From: Paraniabella ginsengisoli
Lineage (GTDB): Bacteria > Bacteroidota > Bacteroidia > Chitinophagales > Chitinophagaceae
DNA: 64,000 nucleotides
Assembly (NCBI RefSeq): GCF_022513635.1
Contig: NZ_JAKWBL010000001.1
Coordinates: 1-64,000 of the forward strand
Direction of reading: 5' to 3'
Positions 1-9,964 of the stretch are shown here, one piece after another (within the stretch, counting starts at the first letter, position 1; each line of letters opens with the position of its first letter). Under the pieces are notes generated by a model. The model had not been told where the DNA came from. It worked only from the letters and a program-made list of their open reading frames with translations, and ran no database searches. The position numbers and the translations under genes were made by a program.

Positions 1-731
1 CCGAATGGAAAAAATGCCTTACCGAATTCTTTTGGCTACTATAAGCGAAATAGAATATTGTTGAATCATTTTACTTATCAGTTTGGAAAACAGGCATCAT
101 CTTAATCATACTGAATTGGTTATAATAATAATGCACCCGATGCTGCCAACTTAGTATCGAAAAGAATGCTCATGAACTTCTTAAAAAACCCTGATGGCCT
201 GGTTTTAATTTTTATTATTTACGAGGATCAGTAGCATAAACTGAAACGGAGTTTACAAAAGGATGGCTGTTTTAACCACAAAACTTGCCAATGGAGTTGC
301 TGCCTGTTTAAATCAGGTAGTCCGGATATATATGCCGGAGTTTAGGAATAAACCCCCCAGGTTACTATATGGTACCCGGCCTTTTAGATCAGTATTAATG
401 CTTCGGCTGTTTATAATGACAAAAATTTAGCGGGTTGTTGTTATTAACCGTCAAAACAAAACCTTCGGCACAGAAAATTTTGGAAGTTTGCCAACATGCA
501 TTTAATGGCAGAAGCGAATTGGGGAACGAATCATCAACAAATGATATTAAAATGGAGGACTTGGCTTTAATGTTGGCTCCTTATTTTATGTGGCCTTACT
601 GCTCAACGCGTTATAAACTTAATAATTGGGTAGTTACAATCTTTTATTGCAGTCAGGCTTAATAAGATCAAACAAGAGAAAGACCGGTATGTAAGGTAAT
701 ATCAAATTATATATTCTATAAAAATATACGG
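1..731. other. Unrecognised, probably degraded sequence at the left edge
   Basis: No frame stays open for a plausible gene. Short readable stretches occur in different plus-strand frames: about 1-110, about 130-230, about 260-420, and 435-662 (75 codons ending in a stop). Joined across frames they look protein-like, for example APDAANLVSKRMLMNF near 140-185 and DIKMEDLALMLAPYF near 550-595. I cannot assign the pieces to a family. The number of shifts and internal stops is higher than in the rest of the window, so this is probably a decayed gene rather than one with a single read error. I see no RNA gene here. Confidence 0.4.
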
Positions 732-1461
732 ATGAAACAGGCTCTCGTTATAAGTGGCGGTGGTTCTAAAGGAGCTTTCGCGGTGGTGTTACTCAAGGAA
801 CTTAGTGAATATTTATCAATTGGATTTCAACACACTTATTGGAACCAACACGGGCGCTTTAATAGTACCATTGGTGGCATTGGGAGAACTGGAAAAGTTA
901 GAAGATTTATATACGTCCGTAACTGATGATCAGATATTAGTGAAATATAATTTGGAAAAGGCTTAATTCTAATTCTATTTTTACATGAGGCCCTTTAAGC
1001 GAATGGCGGTAGATGCAGGAGCGGAAGAAATTTTCACTATCATTCATTCAGCAAAAAAAATTACGCATACAAACGAGCAATTGACGAATTTGTTTTGCAG
1101 TGCTTGAGAAAACGATTTCTATTTTTATTACCGATGTAGGTGATAATGATCTATATCTACCCAATCAATATAATGCAGGACTCTTATACATTAGCAAAGT
1201 AAAGAGCGGATGCGGTCATTAGGTGTGAGTGAGAGTGTGATAGGCCAATATTTTGATATTGAAGATGCTGGTGACCTTTATCAGAATAAAAAGCCGATCA
1301 AAATACATTTGATACAGCCGGAAAATAATTTGGGAGGAGGACCCGGTGGTCTTGTATTCGATCCTGCTGAAATGAAAAATATGCTGCTCCAGGGACAGTT
1401 GGCTTTGCAGTCTTACGTTGCTGGTATAAACACCGGAGATGTAGACTGGCTTGATTTGTAG
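732..1461 (+). pseudogene. Patatin-like phospholipase pseudogene
   Basis: Patatin-like proteins are acyl hydrolases with a Ser-Asp dyad. The start reads MKQALVISGGGSKGAFAV, the glycine-rich oxyanion loop of the family. After a frameshift near 795 the text continues with FNTLIGTNTGALIVPLVALG, where the family has G-x-S-x-G. Here the nucleophile position is Asn. A stop follows near 966. The text then jumps to MAVDAGAEEIFTII and later ENNLGGGPGGLVFDPAEM, which belong to the C-terminal third. The middle part, including the D-G-G/A segment that holds the catalytic Asp, is absent. Further shifts occur near 1100 and 1210. About 243 codons remain, against roughly 340 that I would expect for this type. 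A lost nucleophile, an internal deletion and several stops together support real decay. Confidence 0.85.
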
Positions 1462-1556
1462 GCTTTGGGTTCAGAAACTTCATTATAAGTTTTGCATTTG
1501 CTACTTAAAAGCTGTTACTTTGGGAGGGTATGTAAAAACTGCTAACTATTTCGATA

Positions 1557-2879
1557 ATGAAGTTTTTTCAATCTGGTTTTTTCAATTACTTTAAAGAACT
1601 CGGTAAACGCATTTTTGATAATATCAAAAGTGAGCGTGTAAAGAATAATTTGCTAACAGCCATCCCATTTTGGTTGGGATCTATTATTGTAGGTTGTGCA
1701 GCAGTATTTTATGCGCAACTTTTTCTTTTAGGGGAAAACCTTTTAGTCAAAATGATTCATAATCGCATTTGGCTATTGTTTATTATTATGCCAGTTGCCT
1801 TTATTGTATCATGGTGGCTGGTTAAGAGATTCTCTCCTTACGCTCGTGGTAGCGGTATTCCCCAGGTAATGGCTGCTATTGAATTTGCCAACCCTAAAGA
1901 TTACGATAAAGTAAAACGTTTGCTAAGCGTAAAAATCATCTTTTATAAAGTTGTATCCAGTTTTATTTTGGTATTGGGCGGCGGAGCCATTGGCCGTGAA
2001 GGACCAACCATTCAAATATCCGGCGCTATTTTTAATAAAATTTACGAGATACTCCCAGGTTGGTGGCCGCGCATATCGCGTAAAAGTATGATTGTAACTG
2101 GTGCCGCTGCTGGACTGTCAGCAGCATTCAACACACCACTTGGTGGGGTTGTTTTTGCAGTAGAAGAACTTACCAAAATACATTTTAATCATTTTAAGAC
2201 GGCTGTTTTTACGGCGGTAATTATTGCAGGTTTAACCGCGCAACAATTAGCCGGGACTTATTTATACCTTGGGTTTCCAAAGACAACAGCCGTGTCATTC
2301 AGTGGGTTAATGGCTATAGTGTTACTGGGCTTACTTGCAGGTGCTGCGGCCTCTTATCTAAGCAAAACAATACTGTTGCTTCAGCGCTGGCGCAATAGCT
2401 TCAATGCTACATGGAAGCATCTTCTTTTTTTGGTATTAAGCGCGTGGATCATCGCATCGTTAGCTTATTTTGTAAGTGAGCATGTATTGGGTTCTGGTAA
2501 AGAGTTAATGGAACAGTATTTATTTACTTCTCAAAAACATGCAAAGTGGTATGATCCTGTTCTTAGGCTCGTTGGCCCTGCATTATCATTTGCAAGCGGC
2601 GGTGCCGGTGGTATTTTTGCACCAGCATTAAGCGGAGGTGCCACAATCGGAAGTTTGTTTTCGGGATGGTTTGGTTTTACGGCTACAGAAACCAATGTAA
2701 TGATTTTAGCAGGCATGGTTGCTTTTTTAACCGGTATTACAAGAGCGCCGTTTACTTCAGCCATTCTGGTATTGGAAATGACGGACAGACATAGCCTGAT
2801 CCTACATTTAATGCTGGCAGCTATTGTGGCAAATGTTGTGGCAAGGATCATTAACAAACATTCTTTTACGACTATTTGA
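1557..2879 (+). CDS. ClC-family voltage-gated chloride channel or H+/Cl- exchanger
   Basis: Inner-membrane anion transporter of 440 residues with about ten hydrophobic segments, the usual size for a bacterial ClC core without CBS domains. The three selectivity-filter motifs are present in order: GSGIPQ near residue 100, GREGPTIQ near 146-153 (its Glu is the gating glutamate of the family), and GGAGGIFAPALSGG near 340-355 (the G-x-F-x-P motif). The frame is intact. The start follows a leader with a possible TAnnTTTG-like box near 1517. It lies between a pseudogene and an FAD oxidase and has no operon partner. Whether it is a channel or a coupled exchanger cannot be read from the sequence. The family is certain; the physiological role is unknown. 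Confidence 0.93.
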   Translation: MKFFQSGFFNYFKELGKRIFDNIKSERVKNNLLTAIPFWLGSIIVGCAAVFYAQLFLLGENLLVKMIHNRIWLLFIIMPVAFIVSWWLVKRFSPYARGSGIPQVMAAIEFANPKDYDKVKRLLSVKIIFYKVVSSFILVLGGGAIGREGPTIQISGAIFNKIYEILPGWWPRISRKSMIVTGAAAGLSAAFNTPLGGVVFAVEELTKIHFNHFKTAVFTAVIIAGLTAQQLAGTYLYLGFPKTTAVSFSGLMAIVLLGLLAGAAASYLSKTILLLQRWRNSFNATWKHLLFLVLSAWIIASLAYFVSEHVLGSGKELMEQYLFTSQKHAKWYDPVLRLVGPALSFASGGAGGIFAPALSGGATIGSLFSGWFGFTATETNVMILAGMVAFLTGITRAPFTSAILVLEMTDRHSLILHLMLAAIVANVVARIINKHSFTTI

Positions 2880-2950
2880 AAAACGATTATATGGCAGAAC
2901 TTTCGGGGCATAAAAAGTTGGGAAAATAAGATGCTACGTTCTAAAAGAAT

Positions 2951-4412
2951 ATGCGAAAAATTCTTATTCTAATATGCTGCTTCCTGTTTTTTGTATCTAT
3001 CATAATCCCAGTTGCGTTTTTAGGCTACAAGTATTATAAAGACATGCCTGTCAGCCACAGCGACAAACACGGTTTTGTGAATGATGCAAGTCATTTAAAT
3101 GAAATGTCTGTCGATTCTATTATTAGCGTAAAGCGCGATTCAACTGACGCAATCCTACAACTTATTGCTTTAATAAAAGAGGCTAAAGATAATGGGCGGA
3201 AAATTTCTATTGCAGGCGCACAACATTCTATGGGGGACATACTATTTACAAAGGCGGCTTGTTTTTAAGTATGCTTGATTTCAATTATAAGCAATTGGAT
3301 ACATCGACAAACTTCCTAACTGTGGGAGCAGGCGCATTATGGGCAGATATAATTCCATATTTAGATAAATACAATCGCTCCGTTTATGTAATGCAAACCA
3401 ATAACTCTTTTACAGTTGGAGGATCGGTTAGTGCAAACTGCCATGGATGGCAACCTAACACACAACCCATCGCTTCAACCGTCGAGTCTTTTAGATTGAT
3501 AAATGCTAACGGAGAACTACTGACATGCAGCAGATATGAAAATCAACAACTATTTTCTCTTGTGTTAGGTGGATATGGATTGTTCGGTATTATTTTAGAC
3601 CTGAAACTTAAAACCGTACCGAACGAGTTGTATAAATGCAAACAATATATCATTAATAGCAGTGATTATGTGAATGAATTTTTAAGAGTAACGACTGATA
3701 AAAATGTGAGGATGGCTTATGGACGTATTAATATTAATCCTCAAAACTTTATGAATGAAAGTATCATATCAACTTTCGTTATTGATACAAATATTAAAAA
3801 GGAAGATATTAGCAAGACTTCATTTACAAAACTTAGGCGTACTGTTTTTAGAAGTTCGGTTAACAGCAATTATGGCAAAAATTTGAGGTGGAGAGCAGAA
3901 AAAATAACGGCTCGATTGATTTCGAAAAAAGTTTTTTCTAGAAACCAGCTTTTGAACGAAAGTGTTGAAGTATTTCAAAATACAGATCCTCGTTATACGG
4001 ATATTTTGCATGAATATTTTATTCCAAAGGATTCTGTAAATCAGTTTATAGAGTTGCTAAAAACAGTAATTCCTAAATATGATGTTGATCTTCTCAATAT
4101 AACAGTGCGAAATGTGATGAAGGATGAAAGTACTTTTTAAAATATGCGAATACTGATGTGTTTGGTTTTGTTATGCTCTTTAGCCAGCAACGAACTGCCG
4201 CGGCCCGAAAAGGAAATGGAAAGACTTACAAAAACACTTATTAATGAAGCGGTTTCGTTAAAAGGTACCTACTACTTACCATACAGGCTTCATGCTAGCA
4301 AAGAGCAGTTTAATATAGCTTATCCACAAGCCGCTGCATTTTTTTTTCATTAAAATTAAAGTACGATCCGCAAGAAATATTTCAAAACAGTTTTTATCTA
4401 AAGTACAAGTAG
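2951..4412 (+). CDS. FAD-binding oxidase, sugar-lactone-oxidase-like (frameshifted)
   Basis: Membrane-anchored member of the FAD_binding_4 / D-arabinono-lactone oxidase group. Residues 5-27 form one hydrophobic anchor. The PP-type FAD-binding segment follows, with GAQHSMGD (the position where His can be covalently flavinylated in the family), LTVGAGALWADII and NSFTVGGSVSANCHGW. The C-terminal substrate domain ends in KYDPQEIFQNSFYLKYK, the usual end of the family. The reading frame is broken near 3245 (one A missing), near 4137 (one T missing), near 4205, and near 4340 (a T run). Segments 2951-3268, 3259-4140 and 4144-4353 join into about 485 residues. Because the breaks sit in short runs I treat it as one gene, but true decay is possible given the neighbouring pseudogene. 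Confidence 0.75.
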
Positions 4413-4423
4413 TATAGAGTTTG

Positions 4424-4504
4424 CTAAATCACACCAATTTCCTTCGCTTTATTTTGAAGAAATTCCAGCGCAGCATCTCTGTTGTTTTCTATTGCTCCAT
4501 CCAT
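4424..4504 (-). other. Possible 26-codon ORF or gene remnant
   Basis: A short ORF runs from ATG to TAG on the minus strand, with an in-frame stop five codons upstream of the ATG. Its composition looks coding: NNRDAALEFLQNKAKEIG is helical and charged. It lies between the end of the FAD oxidase and the tRNA-Asn fragment, a place where remnants of integrated elements are common. I recognise no family. It may be a microprotein, the tail of a lost gene, or chance. The rest of 4413-4600 holds nothing I can identify. Confidence 0.25.
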
Positions 4505-4600
4505 TTTAGATTTGGTTTATATCTGATTGATTTTCAATAAAATATAACGAATTTTTTTCGTTCCAAAAGAAACGAAAATGATTGAAAAATATAATTTTTT

Positions 4601-4644
4601 GACTGTTAATCAGAGGGTCGCTGGTTCAAGTCCAGCAGGGGGAG
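4601..4644 (+). tRNA. 3' half of a tRNA-Asn(GTT) gene, probable att site remnant
   Basis: The sequence contains the anticodon loop CTGTTAA (anticodon GTT, 4603-4609), the 3' anticodon stem TCAGA, variable loop GGGTC, a perfect T-arm (GCTGG / TTCAAGT / CCAGC, 4620-4636), the 3' acceptor strand AGGGGGA and discriminator G at 4644. The acceptor 5' strand and the D-arm are missing. Upstream is AT-rich sequence that keeps only an imperfect 5' anticodon stem (TTTGA where TCTGA is needed). A gene cut at the anticodon loop with an intact 3' end is the classic product of tyrosine-recombinase integration into a tRNA. It cannot make a functional tRNA. It is followed directly by a terminator. Confidence 0.85.
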
Positions 4645-4655
4645 CAAGAATAATC

Positions 4656-4693
4656 AAGCAGTTACATATTAAAAGTGTAGCTGCTTTTTCTTT
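4656..4693 (+). terminator. Rho-independent terminator behind the tRNA-Asn fragment
   Basis: An 11-bp stem, AAGCAGTTACA (4656-4666) pairing with TGTAGCTGCTT (4676-4686) with one G-T wobble, is followed by a T-rich tail. It starts 12 bases after the tRNA 3' end, as expected for the native terminator of that tRNA gene. Confidence 0.8.
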
Positions 4694-4722
4694 TAACGAC
4701 TGAAATTTCCTCTTCTAATTAC

Positions 4723-4730
4723 TACTTTTG
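4723..4730 (+). promoter_or_regulatory. Possible Bacteroidetes -7 promoter element
   Basis: TACTTTTG matches the Bacteroidetes -7 consensus TAnnTTTG and lies about 150 bases upstream of the exported-protein gene at 4884. No clean TTTG is seen at the -33 position, so support is limited. The remaining bases of this gap (4694-4883) are AT-rich with nothing else I can name. Confidence 0.35.
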
Positions 4731-4883
4731 CTAGTATATAATTAGAAATATTTGTTATAGAATTTGCTGTCTAAAAGTTTACCAAAGCCAAGAAACCATT
4801 AATAAGCCCTTTAAATTATTGCTACACCCATTCATCTATTTAATTCTCTAAACCACTTTTATTTTAAACTTTAATTCCCTGCT

Positions 4884-5995
4884 ATGCTATTTTATGCAAC
4901 TGCGCTAACTAACAGAAAGACAAAATCTACAGCTTCCTATCTAAAGGCATCATCTCTTCAGTCGGTCAAGGTTTTGGCTATTTTATTGGGTTTAATCACC
5001 TGCTATTTGCCGACGCTTAAGGCACAGATTATATATGGCACCTATGATTTTACCAGTTTTGCTGCAGGAACATTGCATGCACAAAGTACTGCAACTTCAG
5101 CTTCCTGGGATATACCTGTAAGCAGCACCAATAATGCACCTTCAGGATTAACTGCTGTTGTAGAAGGAGATGGGACAGGAGGAAGTATAAGAATTATTAA
5201 TAGCGCGCTTAGCAGTGATATCTTTTTGACGTTTAACCGAACCGGTACTACGACTGCTATTTCGAAGGCTATATTAAAGAGCAGTGCGGGAGGCGAGTTT
5301 AAACTAAGCAGCATTGAATTGGCCCCTAATAATGCAAACTCTCAAACCCTAACTGTTATAGCAATGAGGAATGGAGTCCAGGTTGGCAATGCAATTACCG
5401 AAGTTTTCGCTGGAACGCCTATTGCCTCAAGAAACATAGATCTTTCTTCTAACGTAGATTTCGCCACCATAGATGCGATAGAAATAAGTACTACTGAATT
5501 AGTCGGGCTGCGTATTGACGATATTGTAATTCAACCTGCAGCAGCATTACCTGTGGTTTTTGGTAATATTTCTGCAACTGCAAATGATGGAATATTAAAT
5601 ATTGAGTGGTCTACTGAGTCTGAAGTAAATAATGATCATTTTGATATTGAGCTATCTCCAGACGGTAAAAATTTTATAAAACTTACATCTGTGGAAAGTA
5701 AAGCTCATAACGGAAACAGCGATCAGAAAGTTGAGTATAACTTTAAGATCGAGAAGTCTAAGGCAATATCTTTGATTAGCGGATCTCTGGCACTTGCATT
5801 GGTTTGCTTCGGATTTCGTTTCAAAAGAAAAACGAATCTGTTTGTATTAAGCATGTTTGTTTTTGGCGCAATAGCTTGTACAAAGAGAAATGCTTCAATT
5901 GACGAACATGCAAAAAAATATTTGTTCGTATAGTGCAAGTGGATAAGGATGGAGGGCAACAATATTCAAAAACGATTTCTGTGATCAATAATTAG
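4884..5995 (+). CDS. Exported beta-sheet protein with Fn3-like module and embedded membrane segments
   Basis: A signal peptide or membrane anchor ends near ...CYLPTLKAQ (about residue 48). Next comes a Ser/Thr/Ala-rich beta domain (about 50-225). An Fn3-like module of the kind common in Bacteroidota cell-surface proteins follows: ILNIEWSTESEVNNDHFDIE, then SPDGKNFIKL. The module is interrupted by two hydrophobic stretches, AISLISGSLALALVCFGF and LFVLSMFVFGAIAC, separated by RFKRKTN. The module then seems to resume. At about 5915 one A is probably missing; with it restored the frame continues as FVRIVQVDKDGGQQYSKTIS to a stop at 5993-5995. Without the repair it stops at 5933. Function unknown. 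It is monocistronic, between two similar hairpin terminators. Confidence 0.6.
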
Positions 5996-6096
5996 TATGC
6001 TCCGATATCGTCCTAAAAATTTACGATTTCTTACAAAGGGTTGTTGACAACTCTTATCGGCATAAACTCTTTTAGCAACGAGCGTTAAAAATTAAG

Positions 6097-6126
6097 GCAG
6101 TTACAAATTAATTGTAGCTGCTTTTT
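6097..6126 (+). terminator. Terminator hairpin resembling the tRNA-Asn terminator
   Basis: GCAGTTACAA (6097-6106) pairs with TTGTAGCTGC (6112-6121), followed by TTTTT. It lies about 100 bases after the exported-protein gene and shares its stem sequence, including the same G-T wobble, with the hairpin at 4656-4686. Confidence 0.75.
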
Positions 6127-6309
6127 CATTAGAGGCATCGTTAATTCTTTTCTGGCTAACGCACTCGGTATTTCTACTTACTATTCGTAACATACTTTCA
6201 TTCTACAATATTTCAAAAATTTTGACAAATGTCTTGATCCTTACGATTGGGGCTGTAAATCCGTTGAAGAGATTTCTTATGGGCCTCTATTAATTATGTT
6301 TGAAATGTT

Positions 6310-6342
6310 GGAACGTTTCGACAAAAGGTTGAACAAAACCTA
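6310..6342 (+). promoter_or_regulatory. Conserved 33-bp element upstream of PUL A, copy 1
   Basis: The pattern is GGAAC, two variable bases, TTCGACAAAA, three variable bases, TGAACAAAA, one variable base, CTA. The same pattern occurs at 22163-22195 upstream of PUL B. Inside it ACAAAA occurs twice, 12 bases apart, like the two half-sites of an AraC-type operator. It lies 315 bases before the SusC start; a T-rich promoter-like stretch follows it. It is a likely target of the response regulator encoded at 16441-17205, but that link is inferred. Confidence 0.6.
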
Positions 6343-6657
6343 CAAGAGATGTTCTTTTATTTTACACTTGGCGAAATGATAAGCGTTTTTATGCGATTGT
6401 ACTAAGTATGGAGAATATAACGATTGATAATATAAGCCGGTAAAATTGTCGTCATAATCTTTCCTTAATGGACAATGTTGATCTATTACTTCAACATAAT
6501 GACTTTTTACTAGAGCATCAGATAATTGCAAATAACTGATACAAATTAGATCAATATTATTTGTATGGATTTTTTCAATATATATCAATTATAAAATAGA
6601 TCTACTGGAATCAATGATACCCTGCATGAATTTTTATTAAAATGATTAATGACTATT

Positions 6658-9600
6658 ATGAATAAAGAATACAAAAAATACTGGCAATGCCATGCTTTTA
6701 TAATTGATGGGAAGTGGCTGGTTGCTCAATTATTTATGCCCTTCTTACTTATCTTTTTTCTTTTTGTGCTAATGCGCAGGAAAAGAATATAAACGGTAAG
6801 GTGGTTGATTCAATTGGTACTGAGGTGGAAGGCGTTACAATTAATATTAAAGGGACAAACCGGAGTGTAAACACAGACGCTCAAGGAGCGTTTGCAATTT
6901 CAGCTGTTAAAGGAGATATGCTTGAAGTAACTCATGTAGGCTACATTACAAAGGAAGTACTTATTGATGAAGAGACATCTTTGGTGATTACCATCCAACA
7001 GGTTACTAGCGATCTTGAAGATGTAGTAGTAATAGGTTATGGAACTTCTAGAAAAAAGATCTCACAGGTGCTATTACTCAGCTTAAGCCTGATAAAATTG
7101 CTGATGAAAATCCCCGAACGGTTCAGGATATTTTAAGAGGTACACCAGGTTTAACTATTGGCTTAGACGCTTCTGCAAAAAATGGCGGTAGTATCAATAT
7201 TCGCGGCCAGCGCTCTGTATACACGGCTGCAAATCATAATTCGCCGCTGCTTATTCTGGACGGGATGATCTTCTATGGTGAATTATCTGAAATTAATCCT
7301 GATGATATTGAGCAAATAGATGTACTCAAAGATGCTTCGGCGGCGGCAGTATATGGTGCGCAGTCTGCTAACGGAGTTCTTATCATCACTACTAAGAAAG
7401 GAAAAAAAGGAAAACCTAAAATTAACTTCACTTCAAACTTTGGGCTTTCAACAATGGGGGCTAACCGGTTTGGGGCCCCGAGGGATATTTACAGTATAGG
7501 GAAGATTGGTATAAATCAGATACTTACGGCATCAATCCATCTACTGGTAATTATGAGGCTTATGTAAGTGGTGAGTCTGGGGGTAAGCCCGGTTATTATG
7601 AAAAACCCACCCCTGATATGTTGGCTAAATACGGCATTACTGAAGCAGACTGGAGGGCTTATGAAGATAATCCACAAGGATGGGCTGATGATGAGGTATA
7701 TGCAAGGCGTATAGGTCTTGATCATAACGTTTTATCTAATTACCTTGCCGGGAATACCTTCGATTGGTATGATCATAGTTTCCGTGATGGTTTCAATCAG
7801 GATTATAATCTCAGTGTTTCAGGTGCTAGTGACAGGATCAATTATTACATGTCTGCCGGCTATCTTTCCAACCAAGGCGTTATAGTTGGCGATAATTACA
7901 AAGCGATACGTTCTAACCTTAAGGTTGATGGCAAAATAACAGACTGGTTAAACATTGGTGCTAATATAAACTTTCAGGATCGTTCTGATGGAAATATAGC
8001 GACGGATTGGGGTAGTGCAATAACTTTTAACAGCCCTTTTGCTTCTTATAGAGATGAGAACGGAAACCTTGAGGTATATCCGCAGGGGCGGGGCTTACCG
8101 GTGTTGTAAGGGGTTACAACTATGATTTTAACAGGCAGTTTCAGGATCTTGAAAGTGGCTACACAGTTTTGAACTCTATTCTTACAGCTAAGGTAAAATT
8201 ACCGTTTAATATCAATTACACTTTTAACGCATCTCCTAGGTATCAGTGGTATTACAGACGGTATTTTGCATCATCATCACATCCAAGTTGGAATCCACTT
8301 ACTAATAATGCCGGTGTTGATCGTGAGCATAATAAACGTTTTGACTGGTCTATCAATAATACCATTAACTGGGAGAAAACCTTTGCTGAAAAACATCGTG
8401 TGAATGTAACCCTGGTTCAGGAGTCAGAAGAACGACAGTTCTGGCAGGATGTTATCAGAGCAAGGAATATAACACCTTCTGATGCTTTGGGCTTTCATGA
8501 AACAAGTGGCGGAGATAAGCTATTGAGCGAATTTGATACAGAAGACAGCCGTCAAACTGCAGATGGTATGCTGGGCCGCCTTTTCTATTCTTACGACGAA
8601 AGGTATATGTTTACCGGTTCTGTGCGTCGTGATGGTTACTCAGCATTTGGTACCTCCAATCCACGAGCTACATTTCTTTCAGCCGCATTGGGCTGGACCT
8701 TTACTAAAGAGAAGTTCTTTAACTGGACCCCAATGAGTAATGGTAAGTTACGTTTGTCGTATGGGCAAAATGGAAATCGTTCACTCGAAAATCCTTACAT
8801 CGCATTAGCTAACCTTGCCAATGGTGTGGGTACTCAAGGTTATATAAATGCAAGCGGGGACTATATACAATTTCAATATCTGAGAATAGACCGAATGCAG
8901 AATAAGAATTTGCAATGGGAAAAAACAGCATCTTTTAATATAGGCCTGGATCTTGGCTTTCTTAATAACCGTATCTCAACAACATTGGATTATTTCCAAA
9001 TGTCTACTACTGACATGATCATGAATCAATCCTTACCGGATTTTTCAGGATTCACCAGCATTACAACCAACCTTGGCGAAGTGCAAAATAACGGATTTGA
9101 AATAACAATAAACTCTCAGAATATTGTTAAGAACAACTTTACCTGGAATACCACTCTTGGGTTTTCAAAATATAAAAACATCATCAAGCACCTTTACTAC
9201 AGTTATGTTGATGTGTTGGATGCAAGCGGAAATGTTGTAGCCAGTAAAGAAGTTGACGATATCGGAAATGGATGGTTCATTGGCCAGCCTATCAGCTCTA
9301 TATGGAATTATAGGGTAACCGGCATTTGGCAGGTTAATGAGATTGAAGAAGCCGATAAGTACAAACAACGTCCTGGTGATCCTAAAGTTGCTAATAACTA
9401 CACGGCAGATGATATTCAAAACTCGGATGGTAGCACAACATTTGTTTATAATGATAAGGACAGAGAATTTCTTGGGCAAACACAGGCGCCGATCATGTGG
9501 TCTTTGCGCAATGATTTTACTTACAAAAATTTCAATTTTGCTATCAACATTTATTCCTACATGGGGCATAAAAGTCTTAGTGGAGCTTACCTGAACCAGG

Positions 9601-9953
9601 ATAACGGAACTTCGACAATTAGCCAGGGCCTTGCTAATACTTACGATAAGCCATATTGGACGCCGGAAAACCCAAGCGATTTTTGGGGCAGGTTAGAATC
9701 AAAAGGGCCCGCAGGTCTGAATGCGCCTCAAAGGGTATTTGACCGGTCTTTTGCAAGGCTCGATAATATAAGCCTTGGCTATACCTTGCCTAATAAATTA
9801 ATTTCATCTTATAATATACAGAATCTAAAAGTTTTTGGTTCTATACGTAATGTAGCGGTATGGCGTAAAGATAAGAACTGGAGGTATTGGGATATCGAAA
9901 CCGGCCAGATGGCGCCGAGAATATTCACATTGGGAATCAATTTAAGTTTTTAA
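6658..9953 (+). CDS. SusC-type TonB-dependent outer-membrane transporter, PUL A (frameshifted)
   Basis: Outer-membrane importer that works with the SusD partner directly downstream. After a signal peptide ending near CANAQ come a carboxypeptidase-like beta domain (INGKVVDSIGTEVEGVTI), the SusC signature (VVVIGYGTS), the plug with VLKDASAAAVYGAQSANGV, and a long beta-barrel ending in NLSF. There is no STN signalling domain. Four single-base losses break the frame: near 6766 (T run), 7057 (A run: RKKDLTGAI is restored by one A), 7482 (C run) and 8096 (G run). The readable parts are 6714-7136, 7265-7567, 7618-8109 and 8169-9953. Repaired length is about 1,100 residues, normal for SusC. The start at 6658 (MNKEYKKYW) is chosen because it leads into the signal peptide after the first repair. 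Confidence 0.9.
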
Positions 9954-9964
9954 AGAATTAAAAT

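Larger units (their letters stand above)
5996..6657. other. Intergenic region upstream of PUL A
   Basis: The region holds a terminator hairpin (6097-6126) and the conserved 33-bp regulatory element (6310-6342), with about 315 bases of leader before the SusC start. An 82-codon minus-strand ORF at 6340-6588 overlaps the element, has no recognisable product and is probably chance. I see no other gene or RNA. Confidence 0.6.

Noticed and set aside
2531..2911. 126-codon minus-strand ORF
   Set aside because: Shadow of the conserved C-terminal part of the ClC transporter.
6072..6085. GCAACGAGCG, a word also found in 16S rRNA
   Set aside because: Only ten bases match; the surrounding sequence is not rRNA.
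6340..6588. 82-codon minus-strand ORF upstream of PUL A
   Set aside because: It overlaps the conserved element, has no recognisable domain or signal, and its AT-rich composition fits chance opening in non-coding DNA.
9165..9569. 134-codon minus-strand ORF
   Set aside because: Antisense to the well-supported SusC barrel; no family features.
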